A stretch of DNA of 64,000 bases from Plotosus lineatus (taxonomy: Eukaryota > Chordata > Actinopteri > Siluriformes > Plotosidae): NCBI GenBank assembly GCA_024760905.1, contig CM045745.1, positions 1,722,501-1,786,500 of the forward strand, written 5' to 3'. A program made the position numbers and the translations under genes. Under the pieces are notes generated by a model. It saw nothing but the letters and a program-made list of their open reading frames with translations, was not told where the DNA came from and ran no database searches. Position 1 is the stretch's first letter; each line of letters starts with the position of its first letter. Of the stretch, positions 22,571 through 34,834 are shown piece after piece.

Positions 22571-23784
22571 AATGAATACTTGTCATCTCAGATAAGTGTT
22601 AATTTCTGTCTTTGATAGATGTGCTTGATAGAAGAACTCAAAGTACTGAAAACAGACATTTCTAGATAATTCGTGTTGATTGGCATTTTTGCTCAGTGTT
22701 AGAGGAAGTTATAGGAAATGCCTGTTGTTTGTACAATGATTGTTCTCAGCTTTGTACAGCTAAACATCTACATTGAAAAGAAAAAACACAAAACCCCAGT
22801 TTTGATCATTACTTTCACAAAGTGATCAATCACAACATGATTATTTTAACTATATGAACTTTGGTGTAATTTTCCACATATGCTTCTATGATCAAGAGGC
22901 AACACAGCTCAGTTTGATGCAATTAAAAAACAGAGATGCCATTAAAATTCAAAACGTCACCTAGAGGTTTTAATTTTCTCAATTTTTCTCTATTGCCTTG
23001 AATAAAATCTCTCTGATTGCTATTTCCATTCTGTCTGTGCAGGCTGTCACAGAAAAAATATTTCCCTGGAGTGAGTGAATACAAGCTTTCGGTAAATTTT
23101 ATTAAACAAATAAAATAAGTGCCTATAATTGCCTGCTACTCAGATCATTATAGGGTATAGAAATGAAACCAAATGGCAGCAATTTTAGAAGAGTAGAGAA
23201 ATCTTTAGTGGCTGGTGCTCTTCCTCTTTGCAATATTAGAACAGTATACAGTCCAGAATATTCTATATAATGATGCATTCATTTGATTACGTCATTAGAC
23301 ATTCAACAATCACAGATCAACTGAGAGTAAGTCCATTTCCATGTTATTTATCTTTTTGAGATCAGTTTCAGTGTGGTATTAAATCAGCTTCCATCAAGTA
23401 TGATAAATGCCTTGTCAGAAGACGTTATGAGAAAGTCTGGCCACAGGAGATCACATTCGCTTCAGGTTCTATCACAAGTTGATTAACCATCTTCAGTCAT
23501 GTATTATCCACTGGGGGCATGAAGGAGTAACTCATTAGGACGGAGTGCAGGATGTCTGAAAGATCATCTGTCTGCTGCTCTCGAGATAACTAACAAGATT
23601 CAATATCAGAAGAGGGTTGCTACAAAACCTGTTGAAGTGAAAAAAGATTTAGGTTTGTGGAGCCGTTATTTGTGCAGTAGTCTTTCAGAGACGATTAACT
23701 AGTGCGATCTCAACGGTACATAGCAGTATAATATTTTCAGAAACCGAAGCATGTTCAGCAATCTGGCTGGAGCCAAAATTGTCG
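22571..23784. other. Unique AT-rich DNA, nothing recognised
   Basis: About 1.2 kb without an open frame of interest or a known repeat. Confidence 0.4.
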
Positions 23785-23801
23785 TTTACATGTATTTATC
23801 T

Positions 23802-23948
23802 ATCTTCTTTCTTCTTTTCCTTTCGGCTGTTCCCTTCAGGGGTCGCCACAGCGAATCATCTGTCTCCATCTCACCCTGTCCTCTGCATCTTCTTCTCTTA
23901 CACCAACTGCCTTCATGTCCTCGTTCACCACATACATTAATCTTCTTC

Positions 23949-23974
<26 letters not shown>
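23802..23974 (-). mobile_element. 5'-truncated RTE LINE end with 17-bp TSD
   Basis: Plus-strand bases 23806-23940 are the complement of the last ~130 bases of the RTE LINE ('cctttcggctgttcccttcaggggtcgccacagcgaatcatc'). Flanks tttacatgt-attatct at 23785-23801 and 23975-23991 match at 16 of 17. Inside the right flank the 5' end carries extra GAA units and ~25 A (as read on the minus strand), which are not part of the element elsewhere. Confidence 0.85.
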
Positions 23975-23981
<7 letters not shown>

Positions 23982-23991
23982 GTAATTATCT

Positions 23992-25237
23992 GTAATATAT
24001 TTTATTCTAAAGTGAAACAGTTGTCGACATAAACAGGTGTCAGATCCAAGGATGTTTCCTGAAAACAAGCCAAAAAGAGTCAATTGCTTAGTGACATAGA
24101 AATAAGGTTTAGTTTTTGACATTCACATCACATTCATTAACAATGAGGATTATTTCATACTTTTGCAGAACCATGCCCAACAGCACCAGTATTCACAAAA
24201 ATAAATAAATAAATAATTAAACATGGTGACCTGATTTTTTTTCTAACCCAGACTGGATTTATTAGCCTTTAAGCTGGTATTTCTCAGCAGCATTGTTAAC
24301 ATATCACTAGCAGTGTTTACTGCAAAGCATGCACTGTTCAGCTGTAATATTTTCAATATTATACCAGTTGCCACTGAATTGAAACATGAAACCAAACAAT
24401 ATCCTGATTAACATTTTAAAGGACAAAACAAAGCAGAGCACATGCATAAACACACAGGTTATGGTACATATTTAAAAGTCTTCTGGGGCTCTGTGTAAAT
24501 CAGCAATAGGCACAAATTTAGGCAGTTCATTTTATCATCACAGGACAAAACAAATGAGGTGGTGCTGTGACCAGGTGTGTAGGCCTGGGCCCTGTGTCTG
24601 AGCATTGTTGTGCAGAAAGTGACTGCTTTTTCTTTACAGAGTCAAAGTCTGCCTCTGAAACAGTTTAGAACACAAAATATTAAAGAGATGTTACTTTCAG
24701 CGTTGCAAAGCTGGTAAATTTGCAGCGTGTGAAATGATCCTTTGGCAGCTCTTGAAACCAACAATTTATAATTCCACACCTTGCTGACAGTATAAAATTA
24801 ATTATATTGAACATTGGCAAGAACTACAAAAGATGGCAATGCACACATAAATGCACAGGCAAGTTTTATACTCACTGTAGCATAACAAAGACGTACAGGG
24901 AATATCTGGAAAAAGTCTGAATGGTATTTCCCACCTTGTAATGGAAGTTTGAGCGCTACATTTATTAATGTAGAACTGTGGCACACAGATTTTTTTGTAT
25001 CTTTGCTAATGGGTAATTAATGCATGATCATTGTTTTGATTTTTATTTAATGCCATACATGAGTGGAACATTTCATTTTGGATGAGCTCATATGGGACGA
25101 GCTCCTAAAATAGCTCGGCATTATTTCCACAATCATATTTTGCATTACAGTGTTTATATCTTTATTATTTGAATTAAATTAAGCAAACCTACCGAAAGTT
25201 ACATTAATTATTACCATATATTCACAAAGAATAACTA
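23992..25237. other. Unique AT-rich DNA, nothing recognised
   Basis: No exon or repeat is recognised in this 1.2-kb stretch. Confidence 0.4.
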
Positions 25238-25576
25238 GGGGGCAGTGGTGGGCTAGTGGTATAGGGCGCTAGATCGCTGATCCAAAGGTTGGGGGTTCGA
25301 GTCCCACTCTCCACAAGGTTGTCACTGTCACCCCCAGTGCAGCTAACTGGGTTATCAAAGGCGGGCCATGTCTGTCACTGTCTATGGTGAGAGGTTGATG
25401 TAAAAGAACCATTGCTGACTTTCGTAAAGAGGAGCTGCAAAGTCGTCAGCGTGTTTCTGTCCCTTGCTAAAAAGTGTTGTGACAGGAAGGGCATCCGACG
25501 TAAAAACCTCTGCCAAATCAAACGTGCGAATCAGGTGATCCGCTGTGGCGACTCCCGAGTAAAAAGGAAGACAGAC
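25238..25576 (+). repeat. SINE family A, nearly complete
   Basis: The head 'ggggcagtggtgggctagtgg', 'tatagggcgctagatcgctg' and box B-like 'gggttcgagtcccac' is followed by the common body. The RTE-derived end follows ('gttgtgacaggaagggcatc', 'cgctgtggcgactcccgagt', 'aaaaggaagacagac'). No clear TSD. Confidence 0.9.
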
Positions 25577-25800
25577 ATTTTAAAATTATACCCAGAATTC
25601 TAACTTTTCACCAAACATGACTTTATCAGCCTGGTCCAAGGAACAGGCCTCTGGGAAGAAGCCATCATTGACGGAGGATTGGCTAGTGGGTGAAACTCTA
25701 CGCTATATACTTTATTATTTATATACTTTATTAAAACAAGAAAATTAAACTAAAATGAAATTTTAATTAATTATTTTTCCATTTTAAGGTAGGATAATAT

Positions 25801-25945
25801 TTATGCCTGTGATGGCCTGATGAGCTGTCCAGGGTGTACTCTGCTCTTGCCCAGAGTCGGCTGAGATGGGTGCCAGCCCCCCATGACCCTAATTAGGTTT
25901 ATGTGGCACAGAAAATGAATTAGTGAATAATTGAATAATAATGAC
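25801..25945 (+). repeat. SINE B/C tail fragment
   Basis: Starts at 'gcctgtgatggcctgatgag' and runs through 'cccagagtcggctgagatgg' to 'cagaaaatgaattagtgaat'. 5'-truncated. Confidence 0.8.
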
Positions 25946-25997
25946 GCTACCTGCTCACAGTGACTGTGAGTGTCTGTCATTATGATTTGAGAAATAT

Positions 25998-26070
25998 CCA
26001 CTCAGAATAATGTCTTTAATTTCTCAGATAGCGGACTACTCAGAACTTGCAATTCCCATGTAGTAAATAG
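25998..26070. repeat. Unnamed dispersed repeat, second copy
   Basis: Similar to 12748-12820 by eye (roughly two thirds of positions). Family unknown. Confidence 0.4.
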
Positions 26071-26685
26071 AAATTAAGATCAGTTTTTATTCACTGTAAT
26101 TGTAATAATTTATATCATTTTCTCACCAGTACATCGTTTTATAAATATCCTTGAATAATACCTCATGGTGTTTTTTTTTCTTTTTATGTGCAATGACTTT
26201 ACCATGCCTCAACTCCTCATAACTTTCCATCTTCTGTCACACTGCAGTTGCCAAGGAAACAGAAGGAAACTTCACGACACGGTAATCTTCTCGTTCAAAG
26301 CTGACATTAAAACACTGGAATACAGAGTGTTAAAAATGTGCATAAAAGTATAGATCAATTAAATTCTTGCCAGGAGGATGATACACCAGCATATGCTAAT
26401 GGAGGAGGATGAGGAGGGACTCCAAAATATCACATATATCTATACAGATACAGTTCAGTTGGTATGACAAAAAAGGTGCCTATAGAGGTTCAACCCTGAC
26501 ACCTAATTTAAAATATGTTGGATCATTTTATGACAGTTTTGCATGATGGCGCAGGGACTGTTTTTTTCAGAGAACACTGTAAATACTCTGCTTCCAAAGA
26601 ATCACATCTCAAAAACCTGGTTACCTCTGCCAGGAGGTCTTGTCCATACAATTAAGTAAATGAAACAAATGCTGGAGTTACCCAC
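26071..26685. other. Unique AT-rich DNA, nothing recognised
   Basis: No gene or known repeat. The last 8 bases (26678-26685, ttacccac) recur at 27413-27420 and may be the TSD of the next SINE. Confidence 0.4.
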
Positions 26686-27412
26686 TGTTACTCTTTTCTT
26701 TTCCTTTCGGCTGTTCCCCTCTTTTTCAGGGGTCGCCACAGCAAATCATTGCATGTTTGATTTGGTATAGGTTTTTCTGTGGATGCCCTTCCTGACACAC
26801 CCCTTTAGCAAGGGTCAGAAAAAAGCTGATGGCTATGCAGCTCCTCTTGACGAAAGTCAGCAATGGTTCTTTTACATGAACCTCTCACCATGGACAGTGA
26901 GAGACATGGCCCGCATTTGAGAACCCAGTTAGCTCATCCTCATCATCATCATCATGTTTCCCCTGTGGCGTCGTGGACAAACCTTGGGGCGCTTTTGCTG
27001 GAATCGGGTACCCAGCAGTCGTAGGAAATCGGTCTTCGCCATCTATGAAGACACAATTTCATTACCTTTTAAAGCACTGTTATAAAATCGCTTAAATTAA
27101 CTAGGAGAAAGAGGTTACTTCACTTCCTAGTCGCCAGTGACTCCATTTGCGCACTCTGCCGCAAGGCCGAGCTATCCAGGGTGCACCTGTCCTAATGACG
27201 GAGGTGGAGTCTGGCTTGAGTGTGATAGGCGTTTAGATTTAGCAGGGCTTACAATACGACCGCCTTCTAAGTCTAGCGGATAAATCCGAAAGGTGCGCTT
27301 CAACACTCCATGCACTGGGGGGACAGTGGCAACCTTGTGGAGAGTTGGACTCGAACCTCCAACCTTAGGATCAGCGATCCAGCGCCCTTTACCACCACGC
27401 CACCACCACGCC
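26686..27412 (-). repeat. SINE family A split by an unknown insert
   Basis: The RTE-derived end lies at 26694-26830 (complement of 'gcgacccctgaaaaagagggg', 'gtgtcaggaagggcatccac') and the body to 26934. The body and tRNA-like head resume at 27311-27412 ('tgcactggggggacagtggc', box B complement 'ggactcgaacctcc'). ttacccac on both sides (26678-26685, 27413-27420) is a possible 8-bp TSD. Confidence 0.8.
26935..27310. other. ~375-bp insert of unknown family inside SINE A
   Basis: The SINE body breaks after 'cccagttagct' and continues with 'tgcactgggg' 376 bases later. The insert is moderately GC-rich, ends on its left in a (CATCAT)n run, and matches no family I recognise. Seen from the minus strand it would end in a (GATGAT)n tail, as a non-LTR element might. 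No TSD is visible. Confidence 0.5.
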
Positions 27413-28771
<1,359 letters not shown>

Positions 28772-29075
28772 GTGGTGTAGTGCACATCCGTCTTACAGGA
28801 AGATGGTTCTTGGTTTAAGTTTTAGGCTCGGAAAGAGTGTGTCTGTGTGGAGTTTGTGTGTTCTGCCTGCGCTTGTGTGGATTTCCTAAAGGTTCTCAAG
28901 TAATCAAGGTTCCTCCCATCGTCCAAAGATATGTACATTAGGCGAATTGGTAGTTCATAATTGCCATAGGTGTAACCTGCCTTTGCCTAGATTTGGTTGA
29001 TATAGGCTTCAGCCTTCTTGTAACTCGACTATTAAGTGGTTTGACAAATGAATGAATGAATGAATGAATAAATGA
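28772..29075 (+). repeat. Family C SINE-like repeat
   Basis: 'aagtggtgtagtgcacatcc', 'gtgtctgtgtggagtttgtg', 'cgcttgtgtggatttcctaaagg', 'cctcccatcgtccaaagatatg' and a tail ending in (AATG)n at 29045-29075. Confidence 0.75.
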
Positions 29076-29136
29076 ACAATCATAGTGACAATAACAAGCA
29101 AAGGATAATCTAAGCAATTTAAAACATATGATTAAT

Positions 29137-32115
29137 CTTCTTTTCCGTTCAGCTTTTCCTATGTTTGCCACAGCAAACCATCCGCCTCCATCTCATCCTA
29201 TCCTCTGCATCTTCTACTCTTACTCCAACTACCTTCACCACATGCATAAATCTTCTCTTTGGTCTTCCTCTCGCTCGGCCTTCTGCCTGGTAGTTCCAAC
29301 CTCAGCATCCTACTACCAATATACTCACTATCACTCCTCTGTACATGTCCAAACCCTCTCAATCTAGCCTGTCTGACTTTGTCTCCAAAACCATGTGCTG
29401 TCCCTCTAATGTACTCATTCCTGATCCTATCCATCCTCATTACTCCCAAAGAGAACCTCAACATTTTCATCTCTGCTACCTCCAGCTCTGCCTCCTGTCT
29501 TTTCCCCAGGGCCACTGTTTCTAAACCATACAACATCGCTGGCCTCAACACCGTCTTGTACACTTTTCCTTTCATTCTTGATGAACTCACCTCTTTTCAA
29601 CACTCTCCATTGTTCTGGATTGTTGAGCCTAAGTACTTAAAATCCTCCACCTTCTTTATCTCTGCTCGGTGTAACCTCTCCATTCCTCTTGGGTCCTTGC
29701 TGTTCACACACATGTGTTCTGTTTTACTGAGGCTAACCTTCATTCCTCTCCTTTCCAGGGCGCATACCTCCACCTCTCTAGATTTTCCTGCACTTATTCT
29801 TTGCTCTCACTACAGATCACAATGTCATCTGCAAACATCATAGTCCATGGGGAATCTTGTCTAACCTCGTCTGTCAGCCTGTCCATCACCATAGCAAACA
29901 AGAAAGGGCTCAGAGCTGACCCTTGATGCAGGCCCACCTCCACCTTGAACTCTTCTGTCACACCGGCAGCACACCTCACCACTGTCTTACAATTCTCATA
30001 CATGTCCTGCACCACTCTAACATACTTCTCTGCCACTCCAGACTTCCTCATGCAATACCACAGTTCCTCTCTTGGCACCCTGTCATATGCTTTTTCCAGA
30101 TCCACAAAGGCACAATGCAGCTCCTTCTGACCTTCTCTGTACTTCTCTATTAATATCCTCAAAGCCAACACTGCATCTGTGGTGCTCTTTCTTGGCATGA
30201 AACCAAACTGCTGTTCACAAATGTTGACCTCTGCCCTTAGTCTAGCTTCCACTATTTTCCCCACAGCTTCATCGTATGGCTCATCAACTTTATCCCTCTG
30301 TAGTTGCCACAACTCTGCACGTCTCCCTTGTTCTTAAAAATGGGCACCATCACACTTCTCCTCCATTCCTCTGGCATCCTCTCACTCTCTAAGACCTTGT
30401 TGAATGTTCTTGTAAGGAAATCTACTGCTACCTCTCCTAGACACTTCCATACCTCCATATATCATCAGGACCAACTGCCTTTCCATTCTTCATCCTCTTC
30501 AATGCCCTCCTCACTTCTCCCTTAGTAATCTTTGCTACTTCCTGGTCCTCAATGGTCACCTCTTTTACTCTTTTTTCTCTCTCATTTTCCTCATTCACTC
30601 AATCATTAGTCAATACATTTCCCACTCTGTCCTTAATCACTCTAACTTGCTGCATGTCCTTTCCATATCTATTTCTCTGCTGTGCCAACATGTATTTTCT
30701 CCCACTTTACTGTCCAACCGAGCATACAAGTCATCATACGCCCTCTGTTTGGCCTTTGACACCGCTACCTTTGCCTTATGCTGTGTCTCCCTGTACTCCT
30801 GTTTACTCTCTTCGGTCCTCTCTATGTCCCATTTATTCTTAGCTAACCTCTTCCTTTGTACACACTCCTTCACTTCCTCATTTCACCACCAAGTCTCCTT
30901 ATCTACTGTCCTTCCAGAGTACACACCAAGTACTCTCCTACCCGTCTCCCTGATCACATTAGTTGTAGTTGTCCAGTCATCTGGAAGCACTTCCTGACCA
31001 CCCAAAGCCTGTTTCAACTCCTTGAAGACAACACGACACTCTTCCTTTTTCAGCTTCCACCACTTTGTCTTCTGCTCTGCCTTTGCCTTCTTCACCTTCC
31101 TTACCATCAGCATCATCCTGCACACCACCATCCTATGCTGTTTGGCAACACTCTCAACCACTACTACTTTGCAGTCACTGACTTCCTTCAAACTGCATCG
31201 TCTACACAACATGTAGTCTACCTGTGTGCTCCTACCTCCGCTTTTATAAGTCACCCTATGCTCCTGTCTCTTCTGGAAGAAAGTATTCACCACAGCCATT
31301 TCCATCCTCTTTGCAAAATCTATCAACATCTGTCCTTCTGTGTTTCTGTTCTGGATACCAAACCTGCCCATCACTTCCTCGTCCCCTCTGTTGCCTGCAC
31401 CAAAATGTCCATTGAAGTCTGCATTCACCTCATTCACCTCTGGGGGTACTCTGCATCACTTCATCTAACTCACTCCAGAATCTCTCCTCTTCTAGCGCCT
31501 GTGGGGCATAAGCACTAACAACATTGACCATCACGCCTTCAATTTCTAACTTGAGACTCATCACTCTGTCTGACACTCTTTTCACTTCTCGAACATTCCT
31601 GACAAACCCCTCCTTCAAGTTGACTCCTACTCCATTTCTCTTCCCATCCACGCCATGAAAAAACAGCTTAAACCCTGCTCCTAAGCTTCTAGCCTTGCTA
31701 CCTTTCCATCTGGTCTTCTGAACACACAGTATATCCACCTTTCTCCTCTGCATCATGTCAGCCAGCTCGCTACCTTTTCCTGTCATCGTTCCAACATTCA
31801 AAGTCTCTACTCTCAGTCCTAGATTCATAGTTTTCCTCTTCTCTCTCTGCCTACGGACACGCCTCCCACCTCTCCTTCTTCGACCAACAGTAGTTCAATT
31901 TCCACCAGCACCCTGTTGGTTAACAGCAATGATGGCGGTCGTTGTTAACCCGGGCCTCGACCGATCTGGTACGAAATTTCTCTTTACGGTTGCATTTTGT
32001 ATTCTGGCAAAAGTTTTACGCCGGATGCCCTTCCTGTCGCAACCCTCTGCATTTATCCGGGCTTGGGACTGGCGTGAGGGCGGACACTTGTTTGTGCATC
32101 CCCCTCATGGCTGCA
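29137..32115 (-). mobile_element. RTE-clade LINE, full length but decayed (2,979 bp)
   Basis: Bounded by an 18-bp target-site duplication (29119-29136 and 32116-32133; 17 of 18 match). The 5' end on the minus strand starts TGCAGCCATGAGGGGG, as in the copy ending at 40230. The 5' untranslated part (31840-32115) contains 'gacaggaagggcatccggcg', shared with SINE A. Endonuclease and reverse transcriptase follow. The 3' end reads through 'gccacagcaaacc' and 'gaacggaaaagaag' (complements at 29134-29180). Because both ends are present, it was a complete insertion. Confidence 0.9.
29195..31828 (-). pseudogene. RTE LINE endonuclease-reverse transcriptase, frameshifted
   Basis: The order on the minus strand starts with endonuclease motifs LNVGTMTGKGSEL, then VDILCVQKTRWKGS (Gln for the usual Glu) and VSAYAP at 31430-31828. 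Then come ADFNGHFGAG and QVDYMLCRR (31200-31440), and a basic linker (KAKAEQKTKWWKLKK). The reverse transcriptase has FGFMPRKSTTDAVLALR, FVDLEKAYDRV, GLHQGSALSPFLFAMVMD and the catalytic FADDIVIC (about 29810-30220). The C-terminal region is GKVYKTVLRPAMLYGLET, SDSEYIGSRML (29200-29590). Several frames are used, so at least four frameshifts have occurred. This single protein would nick target DNA and prime reverse transcription. The GLETVAL...GHVQR C-terminus is typical of RTE. Confidence 0.85.
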
Positions 32116-32175
32116 TTAAAACATATTATTAATGATAAATGAATTTATATATTCTATTAAATTTATATTTAAATT

Positions 32176-32179
<4 letters not shown>

Positions 32180-32238
<59 letters not shown>
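32180..32238. repeat. (AC)n microsatellite
   Basis: About 29 uninterrupted AC units, 47 bases beyond the TSD of the RTE LINE. Confidence 0.95.
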
Positions 32239-32242
<4 letters not shown>

Positions 32243-32340
32243 AATATGTTGTCAGACAAAAAAAAAAAACAAGAATCAATATTCATGTCAAATTTCATTT
32301 CCATCAAGCCGTGCTTATACCCAGATTCTGTAGCGTGAAG

Positions 32341-32564
32341 TGACAAGGAGTACTACTCCTCCTGGGTGGGATGCTAGTCCATCGCAGGTTACCTTCCCAG
32401 TATATTTTTACTGGTTCCCATTTATACTGCTGGGTGAACAGAGGCACACTTGGGGCTGAGACCTTGCCCAGGGGTCTTATCACAGTGGGGGTCTAACTGG
32501 GATTTGAACACACAACCTCAGGATCATGAGCACAGCGCCCTAACCACTACACCACCGGCCTTAC
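32341..32564 (-). repeat. SINE family D (tRNA-headed)
   Basis: The minus-strand head 'ggccggtggtgtagtggtta', 'gggcgctgtgctcatgatcc' and 'gttgtgtgttcaaatccc' shows A- and B-box-like motifs. The body ('ctgggcaaggtctcagcccc', 'ctgggtgaacagaggcacac', 'gatggactagcatcccaccc') differs from families A-C. It is the only copy in the window. Confidence 0.75.
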
Positions 32565-33357
32565 TCTTAAGTATCTTAATCAGGTGGAATTCTGTTCTGC
32601 TGGCATATAATTTTGCTTATTTTAAGTAATATGTGTATTTCTCATCATGTTACCTTTTCTTGTTTTTAAATCCTGAGTTTTTTCAGGGCATTATTTAAAC
32701 ATACCAGACCTGTTTGTTTGGAGAGCAGAGTATTCGCTAAGACTTTGATTAAATTTGAACATTGACCTCTGTGCTCATGGGACGGCAGGTGCGACTGCTT
32801 TGTCCTGCATGGTTTTATTTGTACTTTTTGTCTCGGCTGTCCAAGTCCCAGAGTAGCACCAAGTCCAATCCCCACTGAGTAAGCGAAATCTCCTATTCGA
32901 GAGATTAACATGAGAAAAATGCAAATACGCACTTCAGATGTCAGACCTGCAGCCATGATTAATTGATTAAAAAAATGTATTTGACTTAAAAAAAACTTCT
33001 GATAATCAGAGATAAATCCACAAAATTTCATATCCTGCCTGACTGCACGCCGCATGCTTAATGGAAGGAACTGGGGGTATTTTGTTAAAGATCAGAACAT
33101 CCTCTCTCTGCTTAGGCAGTTGTTTGCTCAATTCAGTACATCAATCTTTCCTGCTGAGATCAGATCATCAGTGGAGTAGAAAACATTGATGTTTCACAGG
33201 CAAGAAAAAAAATGCATTGCTGTTTTTCAACCTCTGAAGAGAGATCAAATTCTGGTGAAAAGAACATTTGACAAGTACACACTAAATTTGAATGAAATCT
33301 TAACCTCCATTGAATCTTGTTATTATGAATGGCCTTTAATGCTGTTGAAAACATTTT
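32565..33357. other. Unique DNA, nothing recognised
   Basis: Short open frames on both strands (for example 32666-33055 minus), none resembling a known protein. Confidence 0.4.
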
Positions 33358-33531
33358 GCATCATAATAATAATCATCATCATCATCATCATCTTCCGCTT
33401 CGTCCAGGGTCGGGTTGCGGGGCAGCAACCTAAGCAAAGAGGTCCAGACGTTCCTCTCCCGAGCCACTTCCTCCAACTCTCCCGGGGGACACACCGAGGC
33501 GGTCCCAGACAAGCCAAGAGACATAGTCCCT

Positions 33532-34834
33532 CTAGCGTGTTCTAGGTTGACCCCGGGGTCTCTTCCCGGTTGGACATGCCAGAAACACCACACCAGGGCG
33601 GCGTCCAAGGGGCATTCTGACCAGATGCCCGAGCCACCTCAACTGGCCCCTCTCAATGCGGAGGAGCAGCGGATCTACTCTGAGCTCTCCCTGGATGGTG
33701 GAGCTTCTCACCTTATCTCTAAGGGAGAACCCCGCCACCCAGTGAAGGAAGCTCATTTCAGCCGCTTGTATCCGTGATCTTGTTCTTTCGGTCATTACCC
33801 AAAGCTCGTGACCATAGGTGAGGGTTGGAACGTAGATCGACTGGTAAATTGAGAGCTTCGCCTTGCGGCTCAGCTCCTTCTTTACCACAATGGACCGGTA
33901 CAGGCACCGCTTAACAGCAGAGGCTGCAGCAATCCATCTGTCGATCTCTCGTTCCATCCTTCCCTCACTCGTAAACAAGACCCCAAGATACTTAAACTCC
34001 TCCACTTGGGGCAGGACCTCATTCCCGACCCGGAGGGTGCATTCCACCATTGTCCGACAGAGAACCATGGCCTCAGACTTGGAGGGACTGATCTTCGGCT
34101 GCGAATCGCTCCAATGAGAGCTGGAGGTCCCGACTTGATGAAGCCAAAAGGACAACATCATCCGCAAAAAGCAGAGACGAGATCCGATGGCCACCAAACC
34201 AGAACCCCTCATCACCTCGACCGCGCCTAGAAATTCTGTCCATAAAAATTATGAACAGAATCGGTGACAAAGGACAGCCTTGGCGGACTCCAACTCCCAC
34301 CGGAAACGAATTCGACCTGCTGTTACCAATATGGACCAAACTCTGGCTCCGGTGATACAGAGACTGAATAGCTTGTAGCAACGGATCCGGAACACCGTAC
34401 TCTCGGAGCACGCCCCACAAGATCGTTCGAGGGACATGGTCGAAAGCCTTCTCCAAATCCTCAAAGCACATGTGGACAGATTGGGCAAACTCCCATGCCC
34501 TCTCCAGAATCCTGTGGAGCGTATAGAGTTGGTCAAGAGTGCTACGGCCAGGACGAAAACCACATTGCTCCTCCTGAATCCGAGGTTCGACTATCGGGCG
34601 GATCCTCCTCTCTAGTACCCCTGCATAGACTTTTCCAGGGAGGCTGAGGAGTGTAATTCCCTGATAATTGGAACACACCCTCTGGTCTCCCTTCTTAAAA
34701 ATTGGGACCACCACCCCAGTTTGCCAATCCAGAGGTACAGCCCCTGACGACCACGCGATGTTGCAGAGACGTGTCAACCAAGACAGTCCTACAACATCCA
34801 GAGCCCTGAGATATTCCGGGTGGATCTCGTCCAA
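33532..34834 (-). pseudogene. Rex3 reverse transcriptase, two frames
   Basis: The upstream frame (34073-34834) has [62 protein letters not shown] (Glu for Val next to the catalytic Asp), GVRQGCPLSPILF and catalytic FADDVVLLASS (FADD at 34157-34168). After a frameshift near 34105 the thumb and C-terminus follow in another frame (33532-34215): EAMVLCRT, EFKYLGVLFTSEGRMEREID, SIYVPTLTYGHELWV, GQLRWLGHLVRMPLGRRPG. It is otherwise well conserved, so this is a fairly recent loss. Confidence 0.9.

Noticed and set aside
24798..24986. Two overlapping 60-codon minus-strand frames
   Set aside because: Short, no family, AT-rich surroundings. This is consistent with chance.
30856..31518. 220-codon plus-strand open frame
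   Set aside because: Antisense shadow of the RTE endonuclease and linker on the minus strand.
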